Part shown: positions 1-7,464 of the stretch, piece by piece
How the letters are laid out: each line of letters begins with the position of its first letter
How positions within the stretch are numbered: the first letter of the stretch is position 1
DNA from: Sphingomonas sp.
GTDB lineage: Bacteria; Pseudomonadota; Alphaproteobacteria; Sphingomonadales; Sphingomonadaceae
DNA: 40,089 nt
Assembly: GCF_003248515.1 (NCBI RefSeq)
Contig: NZ_QFOB01000023.1
Coordinates: forward strand, 1 to 40,089
Direction of reading: 5' to 3'
Translations under genes and position numbers: made by a program
The notes under the pieces: generated by a model
What the model saw: the letters and a program-made list of their open reading frames with translations, nothing else
Told to the model about the DNA's origin: nothing
The model's database searches: none

Positions 1-35
1 ATGATCTGCTCCTCGCTGAACCTGGTCTTCTTCAC
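1..35 (-). CDS. IS3-family transposase OrfA, 5' fragment cut by window edge
   Basis: Read leftward from a GTG at position 35, the first residues are VKKTRFSEEQI, the usual N-terminus of IS3-family OrfA (HTH_Tnp_1) proteins, which typically begin MKK-S/T-RFSEEQI. A good ribosome site (GGAGACGGAC) lies just before the GTG. The rest of the gene is beyond the window, so neither its integrity nor the presence of OrfB can be judged. OrfA supplies the DNA-binding half of the OrfAB transposase. The match is short but characteristic, and it agrees with the IS-end sequence at 91-97. Confidence 0.6.
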   Translation of the reverse strand, partial: MKKTRFSEEQI

Positions 36-97
36 GTCCGTCTCCTCACGAAGCCGGACTCTAGCTCAAACTGGCGGAGTTTCAGGGGAGCACGTCA
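1..97 (-). mobile_element. Left-over end of an IS3-family insertion sequence
   Basis: Read on the minus strand from 97, the sequence begins TGACGTGCTCCCC, runs about 60 bp and then enters the OrfA start at 35. IS3-family elements begin with TG and carry orfA 50-80 bp inside the terminal repeat, and ends of the TGAC-TGCTCCCC type are known in this family. The boundary at 97 is therefore inferred from the terminus and from the interruption of the neighbouring ORF. The other end and the target duplication lie outside the window. Confidence 0.55.
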
Positions 98-562
98 GCT
101 GGACTGTTTTGGGAACGGACCGGAGTCGGCCGCATCATCGGCCGCGGATGGAATCGATAGTCGACGCCCCTGCATATCGAAGGCGATCTTGGTCCCACCG
201 AAACCTGCCAGGTCCAAGATGATCTGCTCACCCTCATTATTTCGACGCCACTCGACACCGGTAATTGGGGCGTCAACCCCCGCGACGCGGAGCGACTTTA
301 TAGCGTTCGCGACTGCGATCCCGGGGTCGGCCGAGGGAAGTCCCTGTGCTGCAGGGCTCGGTGCCGCCATGTCGGTGAAACCATGCGGACCGGCCGGCCC
401 TTCGCGCATGTGCGCCATGCTGGCACCGGCAGAGTCCGGTGCTACGGTCGCGACCACGCCGACGAGCTGCATGCCGATGCCAGTGAGTGCGATCCAGGCC
501 AGTGGCACCAGAACCAGCAGACCGATCAAACGGTGAGAACCACGTCGATCCCGCTCAGTCAT
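95..562 (-). CDS. PepSY-like single-pass membrane protein, 3' end altered by IS insertion
   Basis: The protein has 155 aa from ATG 562, which follows the site GGAGAGA; the upstream in-frame ATG at 625 has no comparable site. Residues 11-40 form one strong membrane segment (LIGLLVLVPLAWIALTGIGM). The C-terminal half, with VEWRRNNEGEQIILDLAG and KIAFDMQGRRL, resembles a PepSY-type domain, a fold common in small membrane-anchored proteins next to metal or redox genes; this is a weak family guess. The TGA stop at 95-97 coincides with the terminal bases of the IS at 1-97. The native C-terminus has thus probably been lost and the present tail may be partly artificial. Function unknown. Confidence 0.6.
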   Translation of the reverse strand: MTERDRRGSHRLIGLLVLVPLAWIALTGIGMQLVGVVATVAPDSAGASMAHMREGPAGPHGFTDMAAPSPAAQGLPSADPGIAVANAIKSLRVAGVDAPITGVEWRRNNEGEQIILDLAGFGGTKIAFDMQGRRLSIPSAADDAADSGPFPKQSS

Positions 563-696
563 AGCACTCTCTCCTCGCGGAGCGGCGCCCAGCGCTGCTG
601 CCGGTCGGTGATCGTCGATGGTCAAGTCATCGTAAGCAAACGATCTTCAGCGCTCCGCGTTGAGTTTCGCTCGCGCGTGCGGGCCGGGGCGGCAAT

Positions 697-1074
697 TCAG
701 GCTACGTGCGCGAGCAGCCATTCCATAGCGGCGGGCTCTTCGGTGAACAGTTCGGTTCGCGCCTGACCGATGCCGCGTTTCAGTTGCAGGCGAACCAAGG
801 CCTTGTCGACGAGCAGTGCCAAGGCGTCTTTCGGGTGAAGATATAGCAGGGCAGCGGTCCTCAGCTTCTCGTGGATTGCTTGGGATTGGACCGGAGCGAG
901 TCGACGATCGACAAGTAAACGTGCAACTCCATGCCGCCCGCGCTGCTTCTTCAAGATCGGATCGACAGTCTGCACATAACGTTCAAGGTCGGCTTCGGAC
1001 CAGTGAGAAAACACGCTCGCTCGAACGATCCGCAGATCGCGCTCGCACTCGATCCTGAACGCATCCGCGGTCAT
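697..1074 (-). CDS. SpoIIAA/STAS-like small protein
   Basis: The protein is 125 aa from the ATG at 1074. The frame stays open to an ATG at 1155, but neither start has a clear ribosome site; 1074 was chosen because MTADAFRIE matches the usual beginning of these domains. The pattern FRIECERDLRIVRASVFSHWSEADLERY followed by a C-terminal EEPAAMEWL is that of SpoIIAA-like/STAS single-domain proteins (strand, helix, and a final helix after ALxWL). These bind partner proteins, not DNA. No partner kinase or phosphatase is adjacent, so the role is unknown. Confidence 0.5.
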   Translation of the reverse strand: MTADAFRIECERDLRIVRASVFSHWSEADLERYVQTVDPILKKQRGRHGVARLLVDRRLAPVQSQAIHEKLRTAALLYLHPKDALALLVDKALVRLQLKRGIGQARTELFTEEPAAMEWLLAHVA

Positions 1075-1229
1075 GGGAATATCTTGTGCCGAGGAGCTTT
1101 CAATAACTGCCGAAGGACTGCGCACGCCGTTTTCCTCTCGAGCGAACGGTGACATTTTCGGGTGAACAGCCCGTTAAATCCCAGGAAATCGGCAATGTGC
1201 CGGTTCGATGCCATGGCGAAGCTGACGGC

Positions 1230-2330
1230 TTAGCGAGCTAAGTCCTTCCGGGCCAACAGTCGATCCACGTCGGCCATCGTTGCGTCGAAATTGGAAAAGA
1301 TGCCCGATGCGTTAGCGCGTTCCCCTCGTTCCGCTACTTTGGCTTGGTCCTGCCGCGCCCATTCGACTAGACCGGCGGCACCAAGGGTGACCAGCCCAGC
1401 GTCGGAGAGCGCTCGCGCCTGAATATCTGCACCTGCCCGCGACAAGCCGAGCGCTCGGGCAAGCTGCGATCTCGAAATTCTGCGGACCGCCACGATCAAC
1501 GGCCACGCCACTCGCGTCCGCGAGTTGCGTGACATGCCGGCCAGAGCCGCATTCCCGCGGGTCAGCTCCGGCCCGATCCGCTCGAATAGCCCGTAGCTGT
1601 TCTCCAGCGCTGCTACGGCACCTTCTATCAACGTGGCCAAGATTTCTTCAGGTTCCAGGTCGCGGAAGAGTTGCCGACTGATTAAACCGGGACAGGCGAT
1701 CGGCGGGGCGGAAGGAGTAGCACGAGCCAGCAGTGCCTGGTTGAGCGCCCACGCGGCGCCCGGCGCCGCCGGTACGAACCTGCGCAGCGCACCGCCCGGG
1801 AGCGGGAGACAGGTATCCTCGCCCGAGATTTCCGCGAACGCTGGGTTACGGCGCAGTTCGTCGATGGCCGACGCTAAGTGAAAGAGGTGACCGACGACGG
1901 CGGCGTCGATGTCCATACTTGAGCCGAGCAGTTGCGTGATCGGACCGTTGACAGACGGTGGCTTCGTGAGAGCATCAACTGCTGCGTCGAGCGATCTCAG
2001 GTTCTCTGCGTCGAACCGTCGCGTCGCGCCGGCAGCGCGCGAGAGTAGCTGCGCGGACGCCGCGACCGCAGAGGCACCATGATCAGCGAGCCATAGCAAC
2101 ATCCCGTCGCGACGAGGATCGGCAGTGCCGAGAATACTGGTATTACATGTATCTTCTTCATGTGCAGGACCGACGTCACCGGGGCCAGCGTCGCGGCGAA
2201 AGATTTCCCAAGCCGTGCAAATCCGAACAATTTCGAACGTGTGCCGCAGCTCGGGCGCCACAAACCGCCACGCAGCCTGCCATCGACCGAGGGCGTATCC
2301 ATAACGAGCGAGGCCGAGCGCCATATCCAT
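1230..2330 (-). CDS. Unrecognised protein with C-terminal helix-turn-helix
   Basis: This open frame of 366 aa is not a family I can name. The C-terminal third (near SRSQLARALGLSRAGADIQARALSDAGLV) reads as a winged or simple HTH, so DNA binding is likely. The rest is helical and alanine-rich. It is transcribed away from the recombinase gene at 2485, with a shared 155-bp region between them carrying the inverted repeat CCATAA-N7-TTATGG. That arrangement is typical of a regulator or directionality factor beside an integrase, but this is inference. The start at 2330 has no good ribosome site, so the true start may be further in. The sequence at 2133-2148 inside its 5' part nearly duplicates a palindrome upstream of parA. 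Confidence 0.55.
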   Translation of the reverse strand: MDMALGLARYGYALGRWQAAWRFVAPELRHTFEIVRICTAWEIFRRDAGPGDVGPAHEEDTCNTSILGTADPRRDGMLLWLADHGASAVAASAQLLSRAAGATRRFDAENLRSLDAAVDALTKPPSVNGPITQLLGSSMDIDAAVVGHLFHLASAIDELRRNPAFAEISGEDTCLPLPGGALRRFVPAAPGAAWALNQALLARATPSAPPIACPGLISRQLFRDLEPEEILATLIEGAVAALENSYGLFERIGPELTRGNAALAGMSRNSRTRVAWPLIVAVRRISRSQLARALGLSRAGADIQARALSDAGLVTLGAAGLVEWARQDQAKVAERGERANASGIFSNFDATMADVDRLLARKDLAR

Positions 2331-2398
2331 CTGGAACCGATGTATGCTAGTGATTGAAGAGTCGCTAGGTGGTCCCCTACCCGTCTTTTAAGCACTTT

Positions 2399-2417
2399 CC
2401 ATAATCGATGCTTATGG
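2399..2417. promoter_or_regulatory. Inverted repeat in divergent promoter region
   Basis: CCATAA and TTATGG are separated by 7 nt, in the A/T-richest stretch between the HTH-ended gene and the recombinase gene. Its position suits an operator controlling one or both genes. No experiment or second copy supports this. Confidence 0.35.
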
Positions 2418-2484
2418 TAAGAATAGACGCAGGGAAAAGGCGCTGAGCGGCCTTACGGCCGCCTGAGCGACTCGGGGTTGAAGC

Positions 2485-3741
2485 ATGACCGACACCACCG
2501 CCGGCGAGATCGTCATCCACCAGCTCGACAGCCGCGCGTTGCCCCAGCGCCGCGCGCGCGGCTCGGCCGAGCCAGTCGACGCGCGGCTGCTACGCACGAT
2601 CGCCACGGCGCTGCCGGCCGAGTTCCCGCCGGTGAGCCAGCTCGGCGTCGAGACCGCGCTTGAGGCGATGGCCGATGCGACCAAGGCGGCGATCGCCGCG
2701 GACCTCGACTGCTTCGTCGCCTGGTGCGCCGAGGAGCGCCGAGTCCCCTTCCCCGCCGATCCCGAAGATCTCGTTTTGTACCTCCGCCACCTCGAGGCGC
2801 AGGGCAAGAAGCCGGCGACCTTGTCGCGACGGATGGCGACGCTCGCCAGCGCGCACCGGCTGGTCGGGCTCGGCGCCAAGGACGGGCTGCCGACCGATCA
2901 CGCGATGGTTCGTAACGCGCTCCGCGCCAATCGCCGGCGCAAAGGCGCGGTCCAGCGCCAGGCGGCGCCGCTGCGGTTCGGCGGCGCACTCGACGAACAT
3001 GGCGAGGTTAAGGGGTTCACGATCACCGCGCTGCTCGATGCCTGCGGCGGCGACGCGCAAGGACTGCGCGACGCGGCCCTCCTTTCGCTTGGCTATGACG
3101 CTGGCCTCCGCGTCAGCGAGCTCACCGCCGCCGCGGTCGAGCAACTCGAACCACAGGCCGACGGATCGGGGCTGCTCGCGATTCCACGGTCGAAGACCGA
3201 CCAGGAAGGCCAGGGCAGCTGGGCGTGGCTGTCACCCGAGACGATGCGGCGGGTACAGGCGTGGCTGGTACAAAGCGGGATCGAGGACGGGCCGCTGTTC
3301 CGGCGGGTGGGAATCGATCGGCGGCGGGCTCGGCCTGCCGTGCCGCCGCAGGCCTATCATTCCATTCCCGGTAACACCCGGCATTGGCAGGAGCGGTTGC
3401 GCGGCACGCCGGCGGTCCAGGCGCAAGTGACATACACGATCGGGGAGACCCCCCTCACCCGCCAAGGTGTGTGCGGGATTTATCGGCGGGTGGCGCTGGC
3501 GGCCGCCGACGCGGGACTGGTCGAGATCTCTGGTGCCAAGTTGTTCGAGGCGATCGCGGCGCTTTCGACTCATTCGCTGCGGGTGGGTCTGACCCAGGAT
3601 CTCTTTGCCGCCGGAGAAGATGGTGCGGGGATCGCGCTGACCCTGCGCTGGTCGTCTCCGGCGACGGCGCTGCGGTATGGCCGGAAGCTGGCGGTCAGGA
3701 GCAATGCCGCTTCTCGCGTCCTCAGCTCCGTACGGCGTTGA
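2485..3741 (+). CDS. Tyrosine recombinase / integrase
   Basis: The product is a 418-aa site-specific recombinase of the phage-integrase family that cuts and rejoins DNA through a tyrosine. A SAM-like N-terminal DNA-binding domain spans about residues 55-150 (helices around YLRHLEAQGKKPATLSRRMATL). The catalytic domain shows R209 in GYDAGLRVSEL, the H363-x-x-R366 box in STHSLR, W389 in the box III position, and the nucleophile Y398 in ATALRYGRKL. About 50 unusual residues (roughly 272-322, including RRARPAVPPQAYHSIPGNTRHW) sit between the first and second boxes. The start at 2485 follows GGGGTTGAAGC. A hairpin (GCGGCC-TTAC-GGCCGC, 2447-2462) lies in its leader. It probably drives integration or excision of the element, but no tRNA or att core is visible nearby. 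Confidence 0.88.
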   Translation: MTDTTAGEIVIHQLDSRALPQRRARGSAEPVDARLLRTIATALPAEFPPVSQLGVETALEAMADATKAAIAADLDCFVAWCAEERRVPFPADPEDLVLYLRHLEAQGKKPATLSRRMATLASAHRLVGLGAKDGLPTDHAMVRNALRANRRRKGAVQRQAAPLRFGGALDEHGEVKGFTITALLDACGGDAQGLRDAALLSLGYDAGLRVSELTAAAVEQLEPQADGSGLLAIPRSKTDQEGQGSWAWLSPETMRRVQAWLVQSGIEDGPLFRRVGIDRRRARPAVPPQAYHSIPGNTRHWQERLRGTPAVQAQVTYTIGETPLTRQGVCGIYRRVALAAADAGLVEISGAKLFEAIAALSTHSLRVGLTQDLFAAGEDGAGIALTLRWSSPATALRYGRKLAVRSNAASRVLSSVRR

Positions 3742-3808
3742 GGCCGATTCGCCTTGTGCGGCGACGTCGAGCACGCTGATCGGTCGGCCGAGACGGTGGC
3801 AATGTGGG

Positions 3809-4127
3809 CTAGCGGACCTTCTCGAGCATCGGTTCGGTATTTTCCGTCGGGATAAGCTCTTCGTATTTCACGTACATACGACGAGCGGTCCCGAGGTCGA
3901 CGCCCCTCCCATCGAAATTGTTCTCGTGAACCGATTTGAGCAGACGCAGATAGTCGCGAGCGATGCCGTGTACGGTCTGCTTTTTCACGCCGACGCGCGC
4001 GACGATCTTCGGACCCTAATAATTGCTGTGGGTCGAAAGCAGCCGGTAAATGCTTGCCGGGTCGTCGTGCGTCGCGCTGATGTCAGCGACCACGTCGCGC
4101 GTGAGCCCCCAGATTGTTTACTGTCCC
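3809..4127 (-). pseudogene. Relic of an unrecognised gene with internal stop
   Basis: Read leftward, one frame gives protein-like sequence (LTRDVVADISATHDDPASIY, then a TAG, then PKIVARVGVKKQTVHGIARD and TARRMYVKYEELIPTE) ending in a normal TAG at 3809-3811. The continuity of composition and helical character on both sides of the internal TAG near 4018 suggests a truncated, decayed gene. KKQTVHGIARDYL looks HTH-like. No start codon with a ribosome site is visible, and upstream the frame closes at a TAA just after 4127. Family unknown. Confidence 0.4.
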
Positions 4128-4280
4128 ACAGGCCCCCCCGCTTTTAGAATCGGACGTGCCTAACGGAAAGTTACAGAATCTTCTAGCATAAGCGTCGCTG
4201 TTCGCCGCCTCTCTCCAATGTCGCGGATATTGGGCGAAGGCAGCGCAACAAACGGGGACGTTCTCACTACCGCGGGAAGA

Positions 4281-4308
4281 GTCCGGATATGTCCGCATAT
4301 GTCCGGAA
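4281..4308. repeat. Three tandem 10-bp repeats (GTCCGGATAT)
   Basis: GTCCGGATAT occurs at 4281-4290, with one change at 4291-4300 and again, shortened, at 4301-4308. Two more GTCCGGAT copies 11 bp apart lie at 4422-4429 and 4433-4440, just after the stop codon of the AlbA_2-domain gene. A 10-11-bp spacing places the sites on one face of the helix, as expected for a protein-binding array. Confidence 0.6.
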
Positions 4309-4439
4309 AGAGCGCGAAGGACGTGTTAGCCTTTGCCCCTGCGGCTCGCTAACTGACGGTTTTCCGCCAATTTATCGAGCCCGCAACGCCTTCCGGCGCG
4401 TGCCCCGTAGCGTCGCTCGATGTCCGGATCATGTCCGGA

Positions 4440-5825
4440 TTATCGGTTCTTCCGCCGGTAAACGGTCGCCGGTCCGGCACCCTCAACGATAAGATCGGCG
4501 CTCCTTACCAGATCGTCGAGGTCGCGGCGACCCTGACGATCGGTGATACCCATCCCGAACTGCGCCACATAATCGCGCACGCTGATCGCCTCGCCGATCC
4601 CGAGAGCGGCAAGGAGCGCTGCCTGACGGCTGTTGGGGGAAGTGCGCCCCGGGCGCTGCGCATGCGCCGAGTGGATCGTCAGCGTGACTCCGCTGGCCTG
4701 ATCGCGCCATTGCGGGGGCGGCGCGCCGAGGCGCTTGCTCGCCCGAACGATATATTCGGTTCCCCGCCCGACCCGCTCCATCAAACCGCGCAGGTAGAAG
4801 ATCTGCACGATGTCGGGATTGACCAGAATGGAGCCGTGATCGCGCCGCAGATCACTCGGCGTCAGGCCCTCGGGCAGACTGCCGCTGTTCCAAATCTCGA
4901 TCCGGTCGCGATAGACCGACACCTTGAGACCGCCCGAATAGGCCGCATAATCACGGTGGACGAAAGCATTGACGATGCCTTCCCGGATAGCAAAGGCCTC
5001 ATAGGCCGGCGCATCGCGCCGCTGGAGCGCGCCGCGTTCGAAGGTGGACTTGATCGGGTTTGCCGCGATCACCGCCTGGACCAAGTCGGTACAGGTCCGA
5101 AACAGCGGTCCTTCGAACCACCGATTGTCGAGATACTCGTCGTCTGCCTTGTCGCCGGCATAGACGACGAGCTGCGCCCGGCATTGCGGATGCCGTCGTC
5201 CCGGTGTCCGGCTGAACAGCGCATCACCCGCCTGGGTGAACCCGTCGAAACCGAGCACGCTCAGTTCCTTCAGCACGAGCTGTGTGTCCTCGGGATTGCT
5301 GAACGAAAACCGGCCATTGTCGATCGCCTCGCGGACCGTTGCCCGCACTTCATCGAGATCGAGGTCGGCGTCGGTCATCGCCGGCGATGCCTGGCGCTCC
5401 CAACGCGGTGGCTGCGCATCACCCCTGAGCAGCCCGCGCAACTCGACGATCGTCGCGGCACGCGTCTCCTCGCCCATGCGCAGCCAGACGCCACCTGCAA
5501 AAGCGTAGGGACCGTCCGGCGCCTTAGGCACCTCGACGACCAGGATCTGGCGACCGTCGATCTCCACCGAATCCACGGCAAGCACCGGCGCAGGCGAGAT
5601 CGCCGCCTTCAGGCCGAGCTCAAGCTCGCGGGCAAGCGCCGGAGCGTCGCCGCCCACCCCGAGGAGAGAACCGTCGTCGCCGACGCCGCAGAACAGGTTC
5701 CCGCCGTCGCCGTTCAGGAAGCTGCAGACCGCCCGGCCGGCATTCTCGACCTTGGCACTGCGCTTGAACTCGGTGGTCGCATTTTCGCCCTTGGCGATGC
5801 GATCGATGAGCGATGCGATCGTCAT
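4440..5825 (-). CDS. AlbA_2 (Schlafen-type) DNA-binding protein with RecG-like HATPase domain
   Basis: The protein has 461 aa from ATG 5825 (site GGAGGGG); the frame is open to 5945, but the extra residues are not family-like. An AlbA_2/Schlafen-type domain occupies about 15-125 (TTEFKRS, NGDGGNLFCGVGDDG). A C-terminal GHKL-like ATP-binding domain of the kind annotated as 'ATP-dependent DNA helicase RecG C-terminal' lies at about 275-380, with EGIVNAFVHRDY, an EIWNSGSLPEG segment and GRGTEYIV. It has no helicase motor. A possible winged helix ends the protein. Its ATG overlaps the TGA of the DUF4062 gene (ATGA), so the two are translationally coupled. AlbA_2-HATPase proteins are common in genomic islands and act as regulators or defence components; the role here is inferred. 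Confidence 0.78.
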   Translation of the reverse strand: MTIASLIDRIAKGENATTEFKRSAKVENAGRAVCSFLNGDGGNLFCGVGDDGSLLGVGGDAPALARELELGLKAAISPAPVLAVDSVEIDGRQILVVEVPKAPDGPYAFAGGVWLRMGEETRAATIVELRGLLRGDAQPPRWERQASPAMTDADLDLDEVRATVREAIDNGRFSFSNPEDTQLVLKELSVLGFDGFTQAGDALFSRTPGRRHPQCRAQLVVYAGDKADDEYLDNRWFEGPLFRTCTDLVQAVIAANPIKSTFERGALQRRDAPAYEAFAIREGIVNAFVHRDYAAYSGGLKVSVYRDRIEIWNSGSLPEGLTPSDLRRDHGSILVNPDIVQIFYLRGLMERVGRGTEYIVRASKRLGAPPPQWRDQASGVTLTIHSAHAQRPGRTSPNSRQAALLAALGIGEAISVRDYVAQFGMGITDRQGRRDLDDLVRSADLIVEGAGPATVYRRKNR

Positions 5826-6457
5826 GACTGCGGCCCCCTCCTCTGCCGCCAGCGTTGCACAGCCGCCTCCATCGCCGCGTACCGACCGAACTGCCGCTCG
5901 ACATAGAGCCGCACGTCCGCTTCGTTGCTGTATTTCTGTACCCAATTATTGTTGCGATCCGGGATTGGCAGGTCCTCCTGGGATGCGGCCTCATACATAT
6001 CGATCAGCCGAAGGTCGTCGATCACCCCGGCCCCCTTCCGCAACGTCAGCGCCTTGCGGCCCGCAGCGCCGACGAAGCCGAGGTCCATCAACAGGCGGCG
6101 AGCCAACACGACCTGATCGTGCGCCAGGATCAGCCGCGGCTTGTCGAGCTCGATCGCCTTGGCCAATTCCAGCTCGCTGATCGCCGGACCGCCGGCGCCG
6201 TCCGTGCCGGAGCCATAGCGTGGGGTGATAAGCCCGAAGAAGATGTCGCATTGCTCGGCCGCCCGAATGCAACTGGCGTACGTCTGCGTGTCATCCTCGA
6301 TCGCGAGTTCGACCGGCAGGCTGCCGACATGGGAACTCCACGCTTCATATCCGAACATCTCCAGCCAGGCGAAGATCTGCTCGATCAGCGGCTCACGTCC
6401 GTACACGCTTGATGAGATGAGCACCGTCAACCTGCTCGATTTTTGCGCTCTCGCCAT
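5822..6457 (-). CDS. DUF4062 domain protein
   Basis: The protein is 211 aa from ATG 6457. The frame continues to 6499, and the ribosome site is weak for both starts, so the start is uncertain. Residues 9-22 (RLTVLISSSVYGRE) and the following AWLEMFGYEAWSS match the start of DUF4062, a Rossmann-like domain related to TIR/SLOG folds. CDIFFGLITPRYGSG and ISELELAKAIELDKPRLI give the later conserved strands, where a glutamate in the SELELA helix is typical. DUF4062 proteins are often joined to or beside STAND NTPases and other island defence genes. Here the partner is the coupled AlbA_2-HATPase protein. A short 56-bp gap separates it from the divergent AbiJ-like gene. Confidence 0.75.
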   Translation of the reverse strand: MARAQKSSRLTVLISSSVYGREPLIEQIFAWLEMFGYEAWSSHVGSLPVELAIEDDTQTYASCIRAAEQCDIFFGLITPRYGSGTDGAGGPAISELELAKAIELDKPRLILAHDQVVLARRLLMDLGFVGAAGRKALTLRKGAGVIDDLRLIDMYEAASQEDLPIPDRNNNWVQKYSNEADVRLYVERQFGRYAAMEAAVQRWRQRRGPQS

Positions 6458-6513
6458 CGGCGTCACTATAACCGGCAACGCGCGGGGCGCCACGTCCATG
6501 CTATTGGCCTGCC

Positions 6514-7335
6514 ATGACAGAATCGGGCTTCTTCTCTGAGCGGCATGGATTCCACGGGGACGATGCCGAGATCACGATCAGGGAGGACGCGCCCGAGGAC
6601 GTGAGGGCCGCGGTCGTGATGCTCGGTTATGCGGCAGGCCTCGGGCCCAGCGGCATGCGTGACGCGGTTTGCGAGGTCCTGCTCAAACGCCCCGATCCGG
6701 GAAATTGGTCGGCGGGCAACGTCGAGAACGAGGTTCATCGGTTGATCGACGCAGCGCCGTGGTACGCAATCTATGACATCGCCGAGCGCATCTGCGCCGA
6801 GATCGGTCGCGACGACCATAGCGGCACCGCCCGAGTCCAATATGCCCGACGCCTCAACCAGCTGTTCCGCGAGCTCGGTGTCGGCTGGCAAATGGAGGAT
6901 GGACGCATCGTGGTGCGGGGATCGGAAGCGTTCGCGCTCGCCACGCGAGACGCGGTGGCGACGATGCAGGCGGCGAGCGCCCCCACCGCTGCCAGGGAGG
7001 TGCATGAGGCCCTGCGTGATATCTCGAGGCGGCCGTCCGCTGATGTCACCGGGGCGATCCAACACGCGATGGCGGCGCTCGAATGTGTCGCGCGCGAGGT
7101 GGACAACAGCAGCGACACGCTCGGCCAGATCATCGGTCGCCTCGGCCTGCCGGCGCCGCTCGATAGCGCCCTTCATAAACTCTGGGGGTTCGCGTCCGAG
7201 CAGGGTCGGCACATTCGGGAGGGGCGCGAGCCGAGGTTCGAAGAGGCCGAGCTGGTGGTGACCGTAGCTTCGGCCGTCAGCGTCTACCTCCTGCGCCGCG
7301 CCCATCGCCCGACGATCGACGCGCCTCGATTTTGA
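6514..7335 (+). CDS. AbiJ-like abortive infection protein
   Basis: The protein is 273 aa. The N-terminus (FFSERHGFHGDDAEITI, then APEDVRAAVVMLGYAAG) follows the AbiJ N-terminal pattern, in which FSER-GF opens a sensor-type domain. The C-terminal half (HAMAALECVAREVDNSSDTL, LHKLWGFASEQGRHIREG and a closing hydrophobic helix) matches the helical HEPN-like C-terminal domain of abortive-infection proteins, with conserved RH in the EQGRH segment. Such proteins are thought to stop host growth when a phage is sensed. It is divergent from the DUF4062/AlbA_2 pair, with start codons 56 bp apart, which suggests joint control. The ribosome site is weak. Confidence 0.7.
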   Translation: MTESGFFSERHGFHGDDAEITIREDAPEDVRAAVVMLGYAAGLGPSGMRDAVCEVLLKRPDPGNWSAGNVENEVHRLIDAAPWYAIYDIAERICAEIGRDDHSGTARVQYARRLNQLFRELGVGWQMEDGRIVVRGSEAFALATRDAVATMQAASAPTAAREVHEALRDISRRPSADVTGAIQHAMAALECVAREVDNSSDTLGQIIGRLGLPAPLDSALHKLWGFASEQGRHIREGREPRFEEAELVVTVASAVSVYLLRRAHRPTIDAPRF

Positions 7336-7464
7336 TTGTCGCTTGCCAACATTGCGTGGTCAGCATCGACCATAGGCGTCGTGCGCATCGATCGCCGTCT
7401 CGGGAGAACAGCGAAGGGTCTGAGCGTAGGCCGAACGCGAGCGACGACCGGTCACCGCTACCGC

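Larger units (their letters stand above)
3742..4439. other. Gene-poor stretch with a relic and short repeats
   Basis: This 700-bp stretch holds no credible intact gene. It contains a degraded leftward reading frame (3809-4127) and two clusters of GTCCGGAT repeats (4281-4308 and 4422-4440). The sequence in between has lower GC than the flanks, and nothing else was recognised. Confidence 0.5.

Noticed and set aside
4431..5906. Long rightward open frame (491 codons) opposite the AlbA_2-domain gene
   Set aside because: Arginine-rich, low-complexity translation antisense to a gene with recognisable domains; a GC-codon shadow.
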